Shown here piece by piece: positions 8,045 through 16,801 of a DNA stretch of 56,223 nucleotides. A program made the translations under genes and the position numbers. The stretch covers positions 1 through 56,223 of the forward strand of contig DATKGQ010000031.1 of the NCBI GenBank assembly GCA_035510715.1. The letters are read 5' to 3'. Position 1 is the stretch's first letter, and each line of letters opens with the position of its first letter. The notes beneath the pieces are model-generated. The model made no database searches. It was given only the letters and a program-made list of their open reading frames with translations, and was not told the DNA's origin. Source of the stretch: DATKGQ01 sp035510715 (GTDB lineage: Bacteria; Patescibacteriota; Saccharimonadia; Saccharimonadales; UBA4665).

Positions 8045-8731
8045 ATGCGACAAAAACTGAATGAAGGCAATAAGGAAAAGGGCTTTACTATCATAGAAGT
8101 TATGATTGTTCTGGCTATTGCTGGCTTGATTTTGTTGATTATATTCCTTGCTGTTCCAGCCTTGCAACGTAATGTCAGAAACACTCAACGTAAGACTGAT
8201 GTAACAGCTATCGCTGCGGCTGTTTCTACTTATATGAATGACAACGACGAACAAGTACCTACTGGCTTAGCATCAGACTCTATTAATGCTAATGTATTAC
8301 TATTGGGAACGCTGAATCAGTTTTTTAATAATAGTACCTTGGGCAACTACGAACAAGCTGATCTTGATTACTACATAATTGATCTTCAAGATGAGATTTA
8401 TGGAGGTGAGACTTGGTATGCAGCTGGTTTTGGCCAGCAGGCTAATATCCTAAGCGATACTTCAAATATATTTATTGTTGCCATGTTGCCCACGGCCACT
8501 TCGGTAAGTACCCCTACGATCGTTTCGGCTAGTACGGCGCCATCGCTTCCGACTGGTGCGGGTGGCGACGGCACTGGTGGAACAATTAACACTGAGTCAG
8601 TATCGATAATAACTGGCGAAACTTGTAATTTGGATAATACTGCCGCCGGTACACTTAGCGCAAATACTGCCGCAATTTTTTATGTTTTGGAAGATGGATC
8701 TGGGAATGGTAATCTTGAATGCCTTGAATAA
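8045..8731 (+). CDS. Type IV prepilin-like protein
   Basis: 228 residues from ATG 8045 (ATG 8024 is also possible). A class III signal sits at the N-terminus: a short basic leader, then KG|FTIIEVMIVLAIAGLI with Gly-1, Phe+1 and Glu+5 around the predicted prepilin peptidase cut, and a hydrophobic helix to about residue 40. The rest is a variable, Thr/Ser/Gly-rich head with two Cys near the end. Saccharibacteria use type IV pili for twitching and host contact. An extended -10 (TATATT, 7993-7998) lies upstream. The next genes are also envelope proteins. Confidence 0.88.
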   Translation: MRQKLNEGNKEKGFTIIEVMIVLAIAGLILLIIFLAVPALQRNVRNTQRKTDVTAIAAAVSTYMNDNDEQVPTGLASDSINANVLLLGTLNQFFNNSTLGNYEQADLDYYIIDLQDEIYGGETWYAAGFGQQANILSDTSNIFIVAMLPTATSVSTPTIVSASTAPSLPTGAGGDGTGGTINTESVSIITGETCNLDNTAAGTLSANTAAIFYVLEDGSGNGNLECLE

Positions 8732-8819
8732 TAGGTGTATATGCTAGTATTTTAAATATTTCTTGGTATACGAATTGCCAAGGCTGTTGTATAGTATTAA
8801 TTGTAAAGGAATAATAAAA

Positions 8820-9467
8820 ATGAACAATGAACAGCAACCAGATTTAAAACCAGTGCCACCAGATGAGGGGCGCTTAGAGCCTCTTAGTAATGTCAACCAT
8901 AAAGTATTTACATCGGATTTTACTGATACTACTAGTCAGGCCCAAGACGTTTCGGTAATACCTAATTTAGCAAACACATCCGCACAAGATTTATCATCTT
9001 CCGATGTAATACCCCTGCCGGTCGTCAAAGTCCTAAGTCCAGCTGGTGTAGAGTACGTATTTATGACAGTCGCCTTGTTGACGGGCGAGTTTGGTTTGGG
9101 TAGCGTATTTATTGCATTATTTAATAGTAAAACCAGTTTTTCAGTTTTAGCTTATCCGGCTTCTTTGTTAATAGTAGCCATACCCGTTTTCGCATGGTTA
9201 TTCTTACGCCTTAAAAAAGGTGAATTACTCAATGTTGGTCGTCGTTTCGATGCCTCAAAAAGACGCAGTACTCAATTCATTCAAATATTTAATTTTGTTA
9301 TAACTTTTTTCACAACTATCGGTTTTGTCGCAGCTATTTTTTCTAAAATGGCAGGGCAATATAGCGGTTCAATGGCAAAACTTTTTCTGGATGTCTTAGT
9401 TGTTTGGGCAGTTTCTGGCGGCGTACTAGTCTATTACTGGCTGGATGAGCATAAAAAACGTATCTAG
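8820..9467 (+). CDS. Membrane protein with disordered N-terminus
   Basis: 215 residues from ATG 8820, preceded by AAAGGA. The first ~75 residues are Pro/Ser/Asp-rich and probably cytoplasmic and disordered. Four hydrophobic segments follow (about residues 78-100, 105-128, 152-175 and 185-208). No family is recognised. It lies 88 nt after the prepilin and 10 nt before the next gene, so the three may be co-transcribed. Confidence 0.65.
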   Translation: MNNEQQPDLKPVPPDEGRLEPLSNVNHKVFTSDFTDTTSQAQDVSVIPNLANTSAQDLSSSDVIPLPVVKVLSPAGVEYVFMTVALLTGEFGLGSVFIALFNSKTSFSVLAYPASLLIVAIPVFAWLFLRLKKGELLNVGRRFDASKRRSTQFIQIFNFVITFFTTIGFVAAIFSKMAGQYSGSMAKLFLDVLVVWAVSGGVLVYYWLDEHKKRI

Positions 9468-9477
9468 GTATTAAATT

Positions 9478-9954
9478 ATGCATTCTTCACTGACCAAATA
9501 CAAAATCGGATTGGGCGTAATTGGCTTGTTTACTGTTGTTATAACAATTTGGGCCGTTACTCAGGCTAGTGCCACCAAGCAAGACAACAATACCTACAAC
9601 TCCGCAAACAATATATCTGGCAAATTAAACAATTATACAGACGTGCATGATATTGCTCCATACTCACTAGCATCAATAGGCATATATAATCCACCTTCTA
9701 CTATTACTTATAGTAGATTGTCGAATAGAAGTTATCGATTCTGCGTAAACTATAAGACCTCGTCCACGGATTTCAGTGTTTCTTCGACTGAAAGCAATTT
9801 ATTAACATCTAACGTGGGCGACTCAAATTCTTATGATTCTTCAAATTATAGTAACAATAGTTATTTATATATTGACACCAACCATCATAAGGGCAATAAC
9901 TGCCAAGTCGTCGATCTATATAACTATAACGATCAATACGATTATAGTAATTAA
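9478..9954 (+). CDS. Small anchored or secreted protein
   Basis: 158 residues. One N-terminal membrane segment (IGLGVIGLFTVVITIWAV) is followed by a Tyr/Asn/Ser-rich extracytoplasmic domain with two Cys that could form a disulphide. The low-complexity tail (many Y, N, D and S) suggests a surface-exposed or minor-pilin-like role. It is 10 nt downstream of the preceding membrane gene and probably in its operon. Family unknown. Confidence 0.6.
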   Translation: MHSSLTKYKIGLGVIGLFTVVITIWAVTQASATKQDNNTYNSANNISGKLNNYTDVHDIAPYSLASIGIYNPPSTITYSRLSNRSYRFCVNYKTSSTDFSVSSTESNLLTSNVGDSNSYDSSNYSNNSYLYIDTNHHKGNNCQVVDLYNYNDQYDYSN

Positions 9955-10102
9955 TTAAAAACCAAAGAAAGTTTATGCCAGCAAGTCTAGTGTGTGGTTA
10001 TTGGATTATAAATTGTACGGGTTAATATGAATTCGAATAGTTCATTATGTCTAAATTATGCATAACCACTCATATATCTCATTTGTATAGTTATTACTTT
10101 GG

Positions 10103-10405
10103 ATGAATAATATAGTCATGATCGAAAGAGAGATGGAAATTAGGGCTGAGCCATGGCCGATGCTAATTTTAGAACCTATTCCTACAGAAAATTTTAAAAT
10201 AATTGATATGGCTATTCCTTTTTTGGAAGATTCTGCAGCCGAAGCTAAATTCCAAGTTGAGGTATTAGAAAGAGTTGTTAAGGCTTGCGGTGCTAAAACT
10301 TGTCTGGCAAATATAAATTGTTGCTCTTCAGGTATTATTCGAGGAGTCTACACTCGGATGATTCAAGGAGCAAAATTAGATGCCGGAATGAAGAGTGCCC
10401 TTTAA
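10103..10405 (+). CDS. Hypothetical protein
   Basis: 100 residues, no signal or membrane segment. It contains a helical segment with three Cys (KACGAKTCLANINCC) that could bind metal. Start ATG 10103 has no Shine-Dalgarno; a TATAGT lies 11 nt upstream. No family is recognised and there is no informative neighbour. Confidence 0.45.
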   Translation: MNNIVMIEREMEIRAEPWPMLILEPIPTENFKIIDMAIPFLEDSAAEAKFQVEVLERVVKACGAKTCLANINCCSSGIIRGVYTRMIQGAKLDAGMKSAL

Positions 10406-10616
10406 AAAGGCCAGGTGACTCCGGCGACAGAGAACCTTTAATGCCATTCCCACCGCAACCAGTTTTGTGTGCAGAAGCGTAATTATCTTTTCTACTATAG
10501 ATTGGTATTTAATTATATGTCATCAAAAATTATTCTAATATATGCTTAGACTACCGGGTCTTTTTAATATAAGTCACTGCGGTTTAGAAATTAGTTATTT
10601 TTTATGATTCTATTTT

Positions 10617-10624
10617 GATAAAAT
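10617..10624 (+). promoter_or_regulatory. Extended -10, leaderless GTG start
   Basis: TG-A-TAAAAT, with the hexamer at 10619-10624, ends 6 nt before GTG 10631. This fixes the start codon of the next gene. Confidence 0.55.
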
Positions 10625-10630
10625 GAATTC

Positions 10631-10876
10631 GTGAATCACTGGCAGGATATAATTATTGCGATTGGTTCGTTAGTATTCTCAATTGCACTGCTACCGTCAG
10701 TTTTCAGCAAGCATAAACCGGCATTATGGACAAGCGTCATTACCGGAATAGTGCTATTTATTTTGGCACTTACGTATGCAAGTTTACGGTTTTGGTATGC
10801 AACAACCATTACTGCTTTAACGGCTTCACTGTGGTTAGTTTTAGCTGCGCAGAACATATTCCAATCAAAAGATTAG
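10631..10876 (+). CDS. Small three-helix membrane protein
   Basis: 81 residues from GTG 10631, chosen because the -10 box ends 6 nt before it. Hydrophobic segments cover about residues 6-22, 32-52 and 55-75 with short polar connections. The pattern resembles small uncharacterised CPR membrane proteins. The function is unknown. Confidence 0.6.
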   Translation: MNHWQDIIIAIGSLVFSIALLPSVFSKHKPALWTSVITGIVLFILALTYASLRFWYATTITALTASLWLVLAAQNIFQSKD

Positions 10877-10932
10877 AATTATTGGAACTTATCTATTCTA
10901 AAATTAATATATTATAAAGTCTGACGTGTTAA

Positions 10933-10938
10933 TATAAA
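10933..10938 (+). promoter_or_regulatory. -10 box of tdk, leaderless
   Basis: TATAAA ends 7 nt before ATG 10946. An overlapping TGTTAATAT could act as an alternative extended -10. No Shine-Dalgarno is present. Confidence 0.5.
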
Positions 10939-10945
10939 CTGTTAG

Positions 10946-11662
10946 ATGGCTGAGAGATTAAATATCCCGAAAGTGACAGTATACGCGGGTCCGATGGCGG
11001 CTGGTAAAACCAACCGTTTACATTCACTAATCGGCGGTTTTCAGGCAACCCATCATCCTTATGAAGCCTTTAAGCCTTCTCATGATATTAGAGATTCCGT
11101 TATTCAGCCACGGGGTTTATCGGAAAACGACGCACACGAATGTGCGGTAGTAAGATCTTTAGCTGAAATTGATGCTGCTCGTCTAGTGCGTATTGGCAGG
11201 CTAACAATTGTTCTGGATGAATTTCATATGTTTGGTTATAACGAAAAACATGACCCCATTCCGGATGCCTATTTTAATACAATGCTTCAGTGGGGACGCT
11301 TAGGTATCGCTGAGGTTTATGCTGCTGGCCTAGATATTGCAGCTAGCGGAAATACTTTCCCAATATTTAATGAAGCTCATCGTTTAGGCGCAGAAATAGT
11401 GATGTTAACGGCAAGTTGTGCATTTCCCGTAAATGGTGAAAAAGGACCAACTTGCCGGCAAGTAGCACGTAACAGTCAAATCTGGAGTCAGAAGCAAAGA
11501 ATGCCCTACCGCCCACCATCACTACCCGACTTATTGCCTGAAGGTGGCGACCTAGATATGAGCTATATACCAGTCTGTGATAAACATAATGTTGAGGCTT
11601 ATTCTAAAGAAGTATCTGTTGATTACATTTACCGGGCAGACATTAGTGCTCAGGTTGCGTAA
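10946..11662 (+). CDS. tdk: Thymidine kinase, TK1-like
   Basis: 238 residues. It phosphorylates thymidine with ATP in the pyrimidine salvage pathway, which fits an organism that takes nucleosides from a host. Motifs: P-loop GPMAAGKT (about residues 15-22), Walker B IVLDEFHMF, and AAGLDIAASGNTFPIF matching the TK1 lasso GLDxxFxxxPF. Cys residues (LTASC, PTCRQ, VCDKH) sit where TK1 binds structural zinc, although the spacing is wider than usual. The C-terminus is longer than in E. coli (205 residues). Leaderless transcription is inferred. Confidence 0.85.
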   Translation: MAERLNIPKVTVYAGPMAAGKTNRLHSLIGGFQATHHPYEAFKPSHDIRDSVIQPRGLSENDAHECAVVRSLAEIDAARLVRIGRLTIVLDEFHMFGYNEKHDPIPDAYFNTMLQWGRLGIAEVYAAGLDIAASGNTFPIFNEAHRLGAEIVMLTASCAFPVNGEKGPTCRQVARNSQIWSQKQRMPYRPPSLPDLLPEGGDLDMSYIPVCDKHNVEAYSKEVSVDYIYRADISAQVA

Positions 11663-11705
11663 CTAATTATTGAGTAGAAGTTTAGCTTTTACTATGCATA
11701 ATTAT

Positions 11706-11714
11706 TGTTAAAAT
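11706..11714 (+). promoter_or_regulatory. Extended -10 of maf, leaderless
   Basis: TGT-TAAAAT, with the hexamer at 11709-11714, ends 6 nt before ATG 11721. Confidence 0.6.
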
Positions 11715-11720
11715 AAAGTT

Positions 11721-12317
11721 ATGAAAACTCTGGTTCTGGCATCTCAATCTCCGGGCAGAAAACAAGTTCTGGAAAATGCTGGCGTTCAATTTAGGGTTGT
11801 TGTTAGCAACTACGTTGAAGACATGAGTCTTAAACTTAAACCCAGGGATTTAGCAATATATTTATCTAAAGGTAAGGCCAGTGACGTTGCTGGGCGTGAA
11901 AAGAATGCTTTTGTGATTGGCGCAGATAGTTTTGTCGTATTTAAGGGTAGGGTAATCGGTAAACCCCATACCGAGGAAAAAGCTATTGAAGTCCTTAAAG
12001 AACTAAGCGGAAATTATCACGATTTCATAACTGGATTTACGATTATTGACTCAGAAACTAATAGGACTTTTTCTGGCAGTGCATTGACAAGAGTATATTT
12101 TAAAACTCTTAGTAATCAAGCAATAATTGATTATATCCAAAGTGACAATGTATTAGAAAAAGCCGGAGCATATTCCACGCAGGGAAATGGTCAAATTTTA
12201 ATTGATAAGATAGTCGGCGATAAAAATAATTTAAGGGGACTGCCAGTCAATAAAGTGCTGAAAGTATTACAGCAATTTGGTTATGAACATCCCACTTATC
12301 ATAAAAACGCACATTAA
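11721..12317 (+). CDS. maf: Maf-family nucleoside triphosphate pyrophosphatase
   Basis: 198 residues. Maf proteins hydrolyse non-canonical or surplus nucleoside triphosphates to monophosphates. Motifs seen: LASQSPGRKQVL (the SxSPRR region, with G-R-K variants), IGADSFVV, GKPHTEEKAIEVLKELSG, H-x-F-I-T-G, and EKAGAYSTQG. The length is normal. The usual second Arg of SPRR is replaced by Lys, which may affect substrate choice. It follows tdk by 58 nt but has its own leaderless promoter. Confidence 0.88.
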   Translation: MKTLVLASQSPGRKQVLENAGVQFRVVVSNYVEDMSLKLKPRDLAIYLSKGKASDVAGREKNAFVIGADSFVVFKGRVIGKPHTEEKAIEVLKELSGNYHDFITGFTIIDSETNRTFSGSALTRVYFKTLSNQAIIDYIQSDNVLEKAGAYSTQGNGQILIDKIVGDKNNLRGLPVNKVLKVLQQFGYEHPTYHKNAH

Positions 12318-12504
12318 CTTGTAAGAAATATTATAGAGAGAATATAAGAGTTAAACTATAGTTTGCGACATAAGTATTTGTAAGTACGGATTAATAGCCA
12401 GACTTGATTTTACATGGTAATAAAAGTTCGGCTTTGAATTTGTTTTGATTTAAATATCCATACGAGTACAGACAAAAAATAACCGTAAATAGTTGTGAGG
12501 TAAT

Positions 12505-13962
12505 TTGGATAAGAAACATACAAGTCATTGGATAATATTGATAATCCTAGCGCTGGCTCAATTCATGGTTATTTTGGATAGTTCGATAGTTAATGTGGCT
12601 ATTCCGTCTATCCAACACGCTTTCCATATAGTACCAAGTACGCTGCAATGGATAATTACCGCTTACACCCTAGCATTCGGGGGATTCTTGTTGTTAGGCG
12701 GCCGGGCAGCTGACTTATATGGTCGCCGTAAAATTTTTCTTGGCGGCGTGGCCATGTTCGCGCTGGTCTCATTAGCCGACGGTTTATCTAGAAGTGGCGG
12801 AATGTTGATCGCCCTTAGGGGCATGCAAGGCTTGGCAGGTGCTTTTATGTCTCCGGCAGCTCTTTCAATTGTCTTGGTAACGTATCGCGAGGGACATGAG
12901 AGAAATGTTGCCCTATCGGTATGGGGAGCTGTGGCCGCCGGAGGAGCTGCTGTCGGTCTGCTGTTGGGCGGATTATTAACCCAGTATTTAGGTTGGAGAT
13001 GGAATTTCTTTATTAATGTACCAATCGGCATCTTTGTGTTGTTCTCGGCATATCGTTTAGTACCCAAGCACGAGTATGAGGCCGAGCATAATAACTTGGA
13101 TTTGTTCGGGGCGCTATGTGCAACCAGTGGACCGATGTTGCTGGTATACGGATTGGTAAAGGCGCCGACAAGCGGCTGGACATCGCCGTCCAGTTTAATA
13201 TTTTTTGGGGCTAGCATATTACTGATGCTTATATTCGCCTTTAACGAAAGTCGAGTTAAATATCCTCTAGTACCGCTTTCGATTTTTAAGAATAGGAATC
13301 TTTTCGGAGCCAACCTAATCCAATTACCGATTGCTGCCGGACTTTTTTCGGTATTCTTCTTTTCTTCTCTATATTTCCAAAATATTCTGCATTATTCACC
13401 GATTAGAACCGGATTGGCTTTCTTGATTGTTCCGTTCGCCATTATGATAACAGCTTCGCAGGCACCTAAGCTGATAAAAAAATTCGGCTACAAAAAGATA
13501 CTCTCTGTAACTCCGCTAATTTCTGCTGTCGGCTTATTTATGCTATCGACTATACCTATCCATAGTAGTTACTGGACACATGTCGTTCCCGGTATTTTCA
13601 TTTTAGGATTAGGCTTGGGCGCAACTTTTGTTAGCCTTTTGAGCGCCGCGACTTCTGGCGTGAAAGGTGATCAGTCTGGTTTAGCATCAGGAATTATCAA
13701 TACTACCCAACAGATTGGCGGATCATTGGGTTTGGCAGTCTTAACCGGCGTTACGGCATCAGTGGCCGCAAGTTACGTCAAATCAGTCAAAGTCGTAAAT
13801 TCCTTAACAAACGCGACTGGCTTAGTGCATGGCTACCGAAAGGGGTTCTTTTTGGCGGGTTGTTTTAATATTTTTGCAGCCTTAGTAGCTTTCACAATAA
13901 TTAAACAAAAAAATAATGACGTATCAGCTAACTCTGTAGTCGTTGATGGTCAGCCAGAATAA
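12505..13962 (+). CDS. MFS drug efflux transporter, DHA2 (EmrB/QacA) type
   Basis: 485 residues with about 14 membrane helices. The first helix carries the DHA2 motif ILDSSIVNVAIPSIQ; motif A appears as GGRAADLYGRRKIF (about residues 66-79), and WRWNFFINVPIG marks helix 6. It would export drugs or toxic metabolites using the proton gradient. The start is TTG 12505 with a GAGG 9-12 nt upstream. It converges with the gene at 13968. No regulator is adjacent. Confidence 0.9.
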   Translation: MDKKHTSHWIILIILALAQFMVILDSSIVNVAIPSIQHAFHIVPSTLQWIITAYTLAFGGFLLLGGRAADLYGRRKIFLGGVAMFALVSLADGLSRSGGMLIALRGMQGLAGAFMSPAALSIVLVTYREGHERNVALSVWGAVAAGGAAVGLLLGGLLTQYLGWRWNFFINVPIGIFVLFSAYRLVPKHEYEAEHNNLDLFGALCATSGPMLLVYGLVKAPTSGWTSPSSLIFFGASILLMLIFAFNESRVKYPLVPLSIFKNRNLFGANLIQLPIAAGLFSVFFFSSLYFQNILHYSPIRTGLAFLIVPFAIMITASQAPKLIKKFGYKKILSVTPLISAVGLFMLSTIPIHSSYWTHVVPGIFILGLGLGATFVSLLSAATSGVKGDQSGLASGIINTTQQIGGSLGLAVLTGVTASVAASYVKSVKVVNSLTNATGLVHGYRKGFFLAGCFNIFAALVAFTIIKQKNNDVSANSVVVDGQPE

Positions 13963-13967
13963 TACAT

Positions 13968-14510
13968 CTATACAATTGGCAACGTAGACGGGACTTCCGA
14001 TTTGGCGAAACTGCCAGCAGAATGAGAGCTACTGGCTTTTACAAATTTGCGGGAATCCGGGATCCATATACCGGCTGTAGCATATAGGTCGTAATGACTA
14101 ATTCGTGCTCCAATTATCAGCCGATCTTGTTCAGCACAATCTAGCGCTAAATTAACATTTTCTCCTAGCGCACCAACAACGACTGCATGCCCTAGCTGGA
14201 CTGCTACAGCGTAGCGTGACCCCTCTTCTTTTAGCTGCAGTGCAGCTAACTCACCGCTGGCTACTGATATGATACCCACCATACGATATAAACGGGGAAT
14301 AGGAAGACTTGTGCCTTCTGGATCGCCTGGAAATCGTATCCAAGGCTCAAAAGAATACGCAGATTCGTTTATGTGTTGCCAGCCCTCCGGGACATTATTT
14401 TTTCCGACAATTAATTTATCAAGAATTGGCGCAAATTTGAGACCGCGTGAAGTTACACTGAAGAATTCTGCGAAAGCTGCCTCACCCCTGGGAATATTTT
14501 CTTTGCTCAT
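13968..14510 (-). CDS. Hypothetical protein
   Basis: 180 residues from ATG 14510; the frame is open to 14531, but a -10-like TATAAG overlaps that part. No signal peptide or membrane helices. The middle is a mixed alpha/beta region (IPRLYRMVGIISVASGELAALQLKEE) with hydrophobic strands around VAVQLGHAVVVGALG. The C-terminus is Ser-rich. No family is recognised. Confidence 0.55.
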   Translation of the reverse strand: MSKENIPRGEAAFAEFFSVTSRGLKFAPILDKLIVGKNNVPEGWQHINESAYSFEPWIRFPGDPEGTSLPIPRLYRMVGIISVASGELAALQLKEEGSRYAVAVQLGHAVVVGALGENVNLALDCAEQDRLIIGARISHYDLYATAGIWIPDSRKFVKASSSHSAGSFAKSEVPSTLPIV

Positions 14511-14595
14511 ATAGCTATACTTATAGCACATATTAGTTTTTTAGTCTAACTTTAGTTAGTTATAAATAAACTACCTCGTTAGTTGATGAACTTAA

Positions 14596-14829
14596 AGTAA
14601 GCCCAGGGGTGGAAGGCATGGCCTTGCGAAAAAGTTCAAAGTGCTTGTATGCCAAGAAAACGGCAATGAAACGGTCCATAAAAAATTCAGATATGTTGAC
14701 CCCTTATTCCGCTCCGGTGGTAAATTGCATCGTTTAAGCAATGTAGATAAGAAGTTCGCTTTTAAACTGGCAGCTGACAAGAAAATTAATCAACAAGGTT
14801 TTGTGGTACCAAAATTTGATTTATATTAA
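14596..14829 (+). CDS. Small basic protein or gene fragment
   Basis: An open frame with a stop at 14593-14595 and GTG 14641 as the first usual start (62 residues). The part before GTG (SKPRGGRHGLAKKFK) looks coding too, so the true start may be lost. The product is Lys-rich with no membrane segment. Function unknown. The frame downstream (14820-15005) could be another piece of the same locus. Confidence 0.35.
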   Translation, partial: SKPRGGRHGLAKKFKVLVCQENGNETVHKKFRYVDPLFRSGGKLHRLSNVDKKFAFKLAADKKINQQGFVVPKFDLY

Positions 14830-15005
14830 TAATTAATATTAAACCCGTATATCGTCAGGTAAGTGCACCTAACGATGTGCCCGACAATCAGGAAAATCGC
14901 CTCGGCGTATACCTGAGAACCATTGAAGATTCACTCGGTCTTCAAATCAACGTTACTTCATTCGGCCCAACTGCGGCTGACAAACGAGCACTCGTCGTTT
15001 GCTGA
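14820..15005 (+). pseudogene. Orphan open frame lacking a start codon
   Basis: About 55 protein-like codons (RQVSAPNDVPDNQENRLGVY ... FGPTAADKRALVVC) end at TGA 15003-15005. Only AUA and AUU codons are available as starts. Composition and codon use look real, so this is either a truncated gene or part of a structured transcript that ends in the hairpin just downstream. A hairpin around CAAACGA/TCGT-GTTTG lies at its 3' end. Confidence 0.3.
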
Positions 15006-15013
15006 AGCGACAA

Positions 15014-15066
15014 GCCCCTATCTTTAGACTGATACCAGCAATGGTACACAAAAAGAAGATAGGGGC
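15014..15066 (+). terminator. Long hairpin enclosing a conserved 16-mer
   Basis: GCCCCTATCTT (15014-15024) pairs perfectly with AAGATAGGGGC (15056-15066) and is followed by GTTTTA. This is an 11-bp stem consistent with an intrinsic terminator. Its large loop holds TACCAGCAATGGTACA (15033-15048), nearly identical to a motif at 47898-47913 beside another terminator. Confidence 0.6.
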
Positions 15067-15138
15067 GTTTTACATTTAGGCCTATATTTTCTTACACAAA
15101 TAACATTTAATTAATCATTTAAAAATTTATCATTTCAG

Positions 15139-16260
15139 ATGTTACACTTAAATATAATGACTCCTGTCGCAAAGGCACTTATTTATAACGTTAACGGCGA
15201 AATTTTATTACTCCGACGGAGCAATTCGCATCCGCGCTTCGCTTCTCATCTGGATTTTCCGGGCGGAGAGATTGAACTTGGTGAATCGGAATTCCTGGGC
15301 GTATCCCGAGAAATCACAGAGGAGACCGGTATAGTTGTAGCCTATAACTCACTCCGTTATGTTTACCAAAGACTGATGCCTAGTGGCAGGACATATATGA
15401 TTTTTTCGGTTAAGCTATCAGACATCAGACCAAAAATTAGTCTCAGCTGGGAACATGATCAATATGAGTGGCTGACTACCGAGGAGATTATCAATAGATC
15501 CTTACCGCCAGGTGTCGATGATTATTATGAGTTCATTTTCCAATACCTGATTAACATGAATAACACACTAACTATCAAGCCGATTATTGGTATTCCGTTT
15601 ATCAAACCTGGTGACGATTTAGCCGATATTGTTTTAGATAAAATTGCGGCCGATAACCAGCAACTTGATAATGGTGATATTATCTGTATTGCTTCAAAGA
15701 TTTTGTCAATATCTGAAAATTGCTACCAGAAACTTGATTCCGTTAAAATATCTGCTAAGGCCCTGGAGCTACATAATAAAATTCCACGTAAAGATGTCAG
15801 AATAATACAATTAATTTTAGATGAGGTCGCGGGTGACAATAAAAAGCTGCAAATTACAAATGGTTGGATCGGTGCCAAAGGTCATGTCGGCAGGATGCTG
15901 ACTAGCGCCGGCATCGATAAGGTTGACGAGGACACAGTCTTATTGCTGCCCGGTGATCCGGATGCCAGTGCCGCAAAAATCGCTAATAAAATTATAACAA
16001 AACTAAAAAGGAACATTGCTGTCCTAATAACCGATAGCGATGGGCGAGAAGGCATAGCCGGAGCAACACAATTGTGTGTCGGTCTTTACGGTATACCGCC
16101 GCTGCGTGAGCGTAACGACGCCCAGGAAACGATTTGCGATATGCTAGCTGCCTCGGCCGGCCTAGTTATGGGCCAACGGGGTAATAATATCCCGGCAGTT
16201 ATAATTAAGGGTTACAGCTATAAATTTGATGCCAAAGCTAAACTTAGCGATGCCTTTTAG
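15139..16260 (+). CDS. NUDIX hydrolase-CofE-like ligase fusion
   Basis: 373 residues in one frame. Residues 1-135 form a NUDIX domain: the box GGEIELGESEFLGVSREITE, continuing ETGI, fits GX5EX7REUXEEXGU. Residues about 145-373 match coenzyme F420-0:L-glutamate ligase (CofE): KPGDDLADIV, GDIICIASKILS, LLPGDPDASAAKIA, ITDSDGREGIAGATQ and PAVIIKGY. CofE adds glutamates through gamma linkages to F420; CPR bacteria carry homologues without a known F420 pathway, so the true acceptor is open. A Met at residue ~143 (MNNTL) could allow separate translation of the second domain, but no stop divides the two. Confidence 0.85.
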   Translation: MLHLNIMTPVAKALIYNVNGEILLLRRSNSHPRFASHLDFPGGEIELGESEFLGVSREITEETGIVVAYNSLRYVYQRLMPSGRTYMIFSVKLSDIRPKISLSWEHDQYEWLTTEEIINRSLPPGVDDYYEFIFQYLINMNNTLTIKPIIGIPFIKPGDDLADIVLDKIAADNQQLDNGDIICIASKILSISENCYQKLDSVKISAKALELHNKIPRKDVRIIQLILDEVAGDNKKLQITNGWIGAKGHVGRMLTSAGIDKVDEDTVLLLPGDPDASAAKIANKIITKLKRNIAVLITDSDGREGIAGATQLCVGLYGIPPLRERNDAQETICDMLAASAGLVMGQRGNNIPAVIIKGYSYKFDAKAKLSDAF

Positions 16261-16293
16261 ACTTCTTTTTTTAATATAAGTCTTTAATAAAAT

Positions 16294-16302
16294 TGCTATA
16301 AT
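16294..16302 (+). promoter_or_regulatory. Extended -10, leaderless
   Basis: TGC-TATAAT, with the hexamer at 16297-16302, ends 7 nt before ATG 16310. Confidence 0.65.
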
Positions 16303-16309
16303 ATTTTTT

Positions 16310-16723
16310 ATGGATAGATTAAAACCACACCCCAGAGTTATAAACCCAAAAGATCTAATAAAAAAAGAAGAAGGTCGTTTTAACTTATTTAATAAAAAAT
16401 TTGCCGTCTGGATCGGTACTCATGTCGGCTCAATGTACTGTTTTTACTTGTTTAATGTCATTGCCTTATTGTCAGCTAAGGCGGCCTTTGAGACACATAA
16501 TCTTGTCCCGATTGTAAACTGGGTTAGTTCCAACTGGATACAGCTAATTCTGCTACCGGCTATTATGGTTGCCCAGAATGTTGCCCAGCAAGCCACTGAT
16601 GCCAAAACTGAGTCTGACCATATGACACTAACTTACCTTGCCAATTTACAAGATGAGCAGATGACAGAATTAAAAAATCAAACCGATATTTTAAACTATT
16701 TGAAGAAAGCTCAAAAATCATAA
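16310..16723 (+). CDS. DUF1003-like membrane protein
   Basis: 137 residues: a cytoplasmic N-terminus, two membrane helices (about 42-62 and 74-95) and a C-terminal helical tail. The order (F-N-K-x-F-A-x-W-I-G-T, helix, W-I-Q-L-I-L-L-P-A-I-M-V-A-Q-N, then a polar coiled coil) resembles DUF1003 proteins. The role is unknown. It sits 78 nt before purA and has its own leaderless promoter. Confidence 0.65.
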   Translation: MDRLKPHPRVINPKDLIKKEEGRFNLFNKKFAVWIGTHVGSMYCFYLFNVIALLSAKAAFETHNLVPIVNWVSSNWIQLILLPAIMVAQNVAQQATDAKTESDHMTLTYLANLQDEQMTELKNQTDILNYLKKAQKS

Positions 16724-16801
16724 TTTAACTAGTTGTTTTTTTAGATTCTTTTATACTAGTGCTTGCATGTCAAATAAAGATTGGATAAGGTTAATACTAA
16801 G

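Noticed and set aside
12663..13313. 216-codon minus-strand frame opposite the MFS gene
   Set aside because: It is the antisense shadow of a well-conserved transporter and has a Pro/Lys/Asn-rich composition without motifs.
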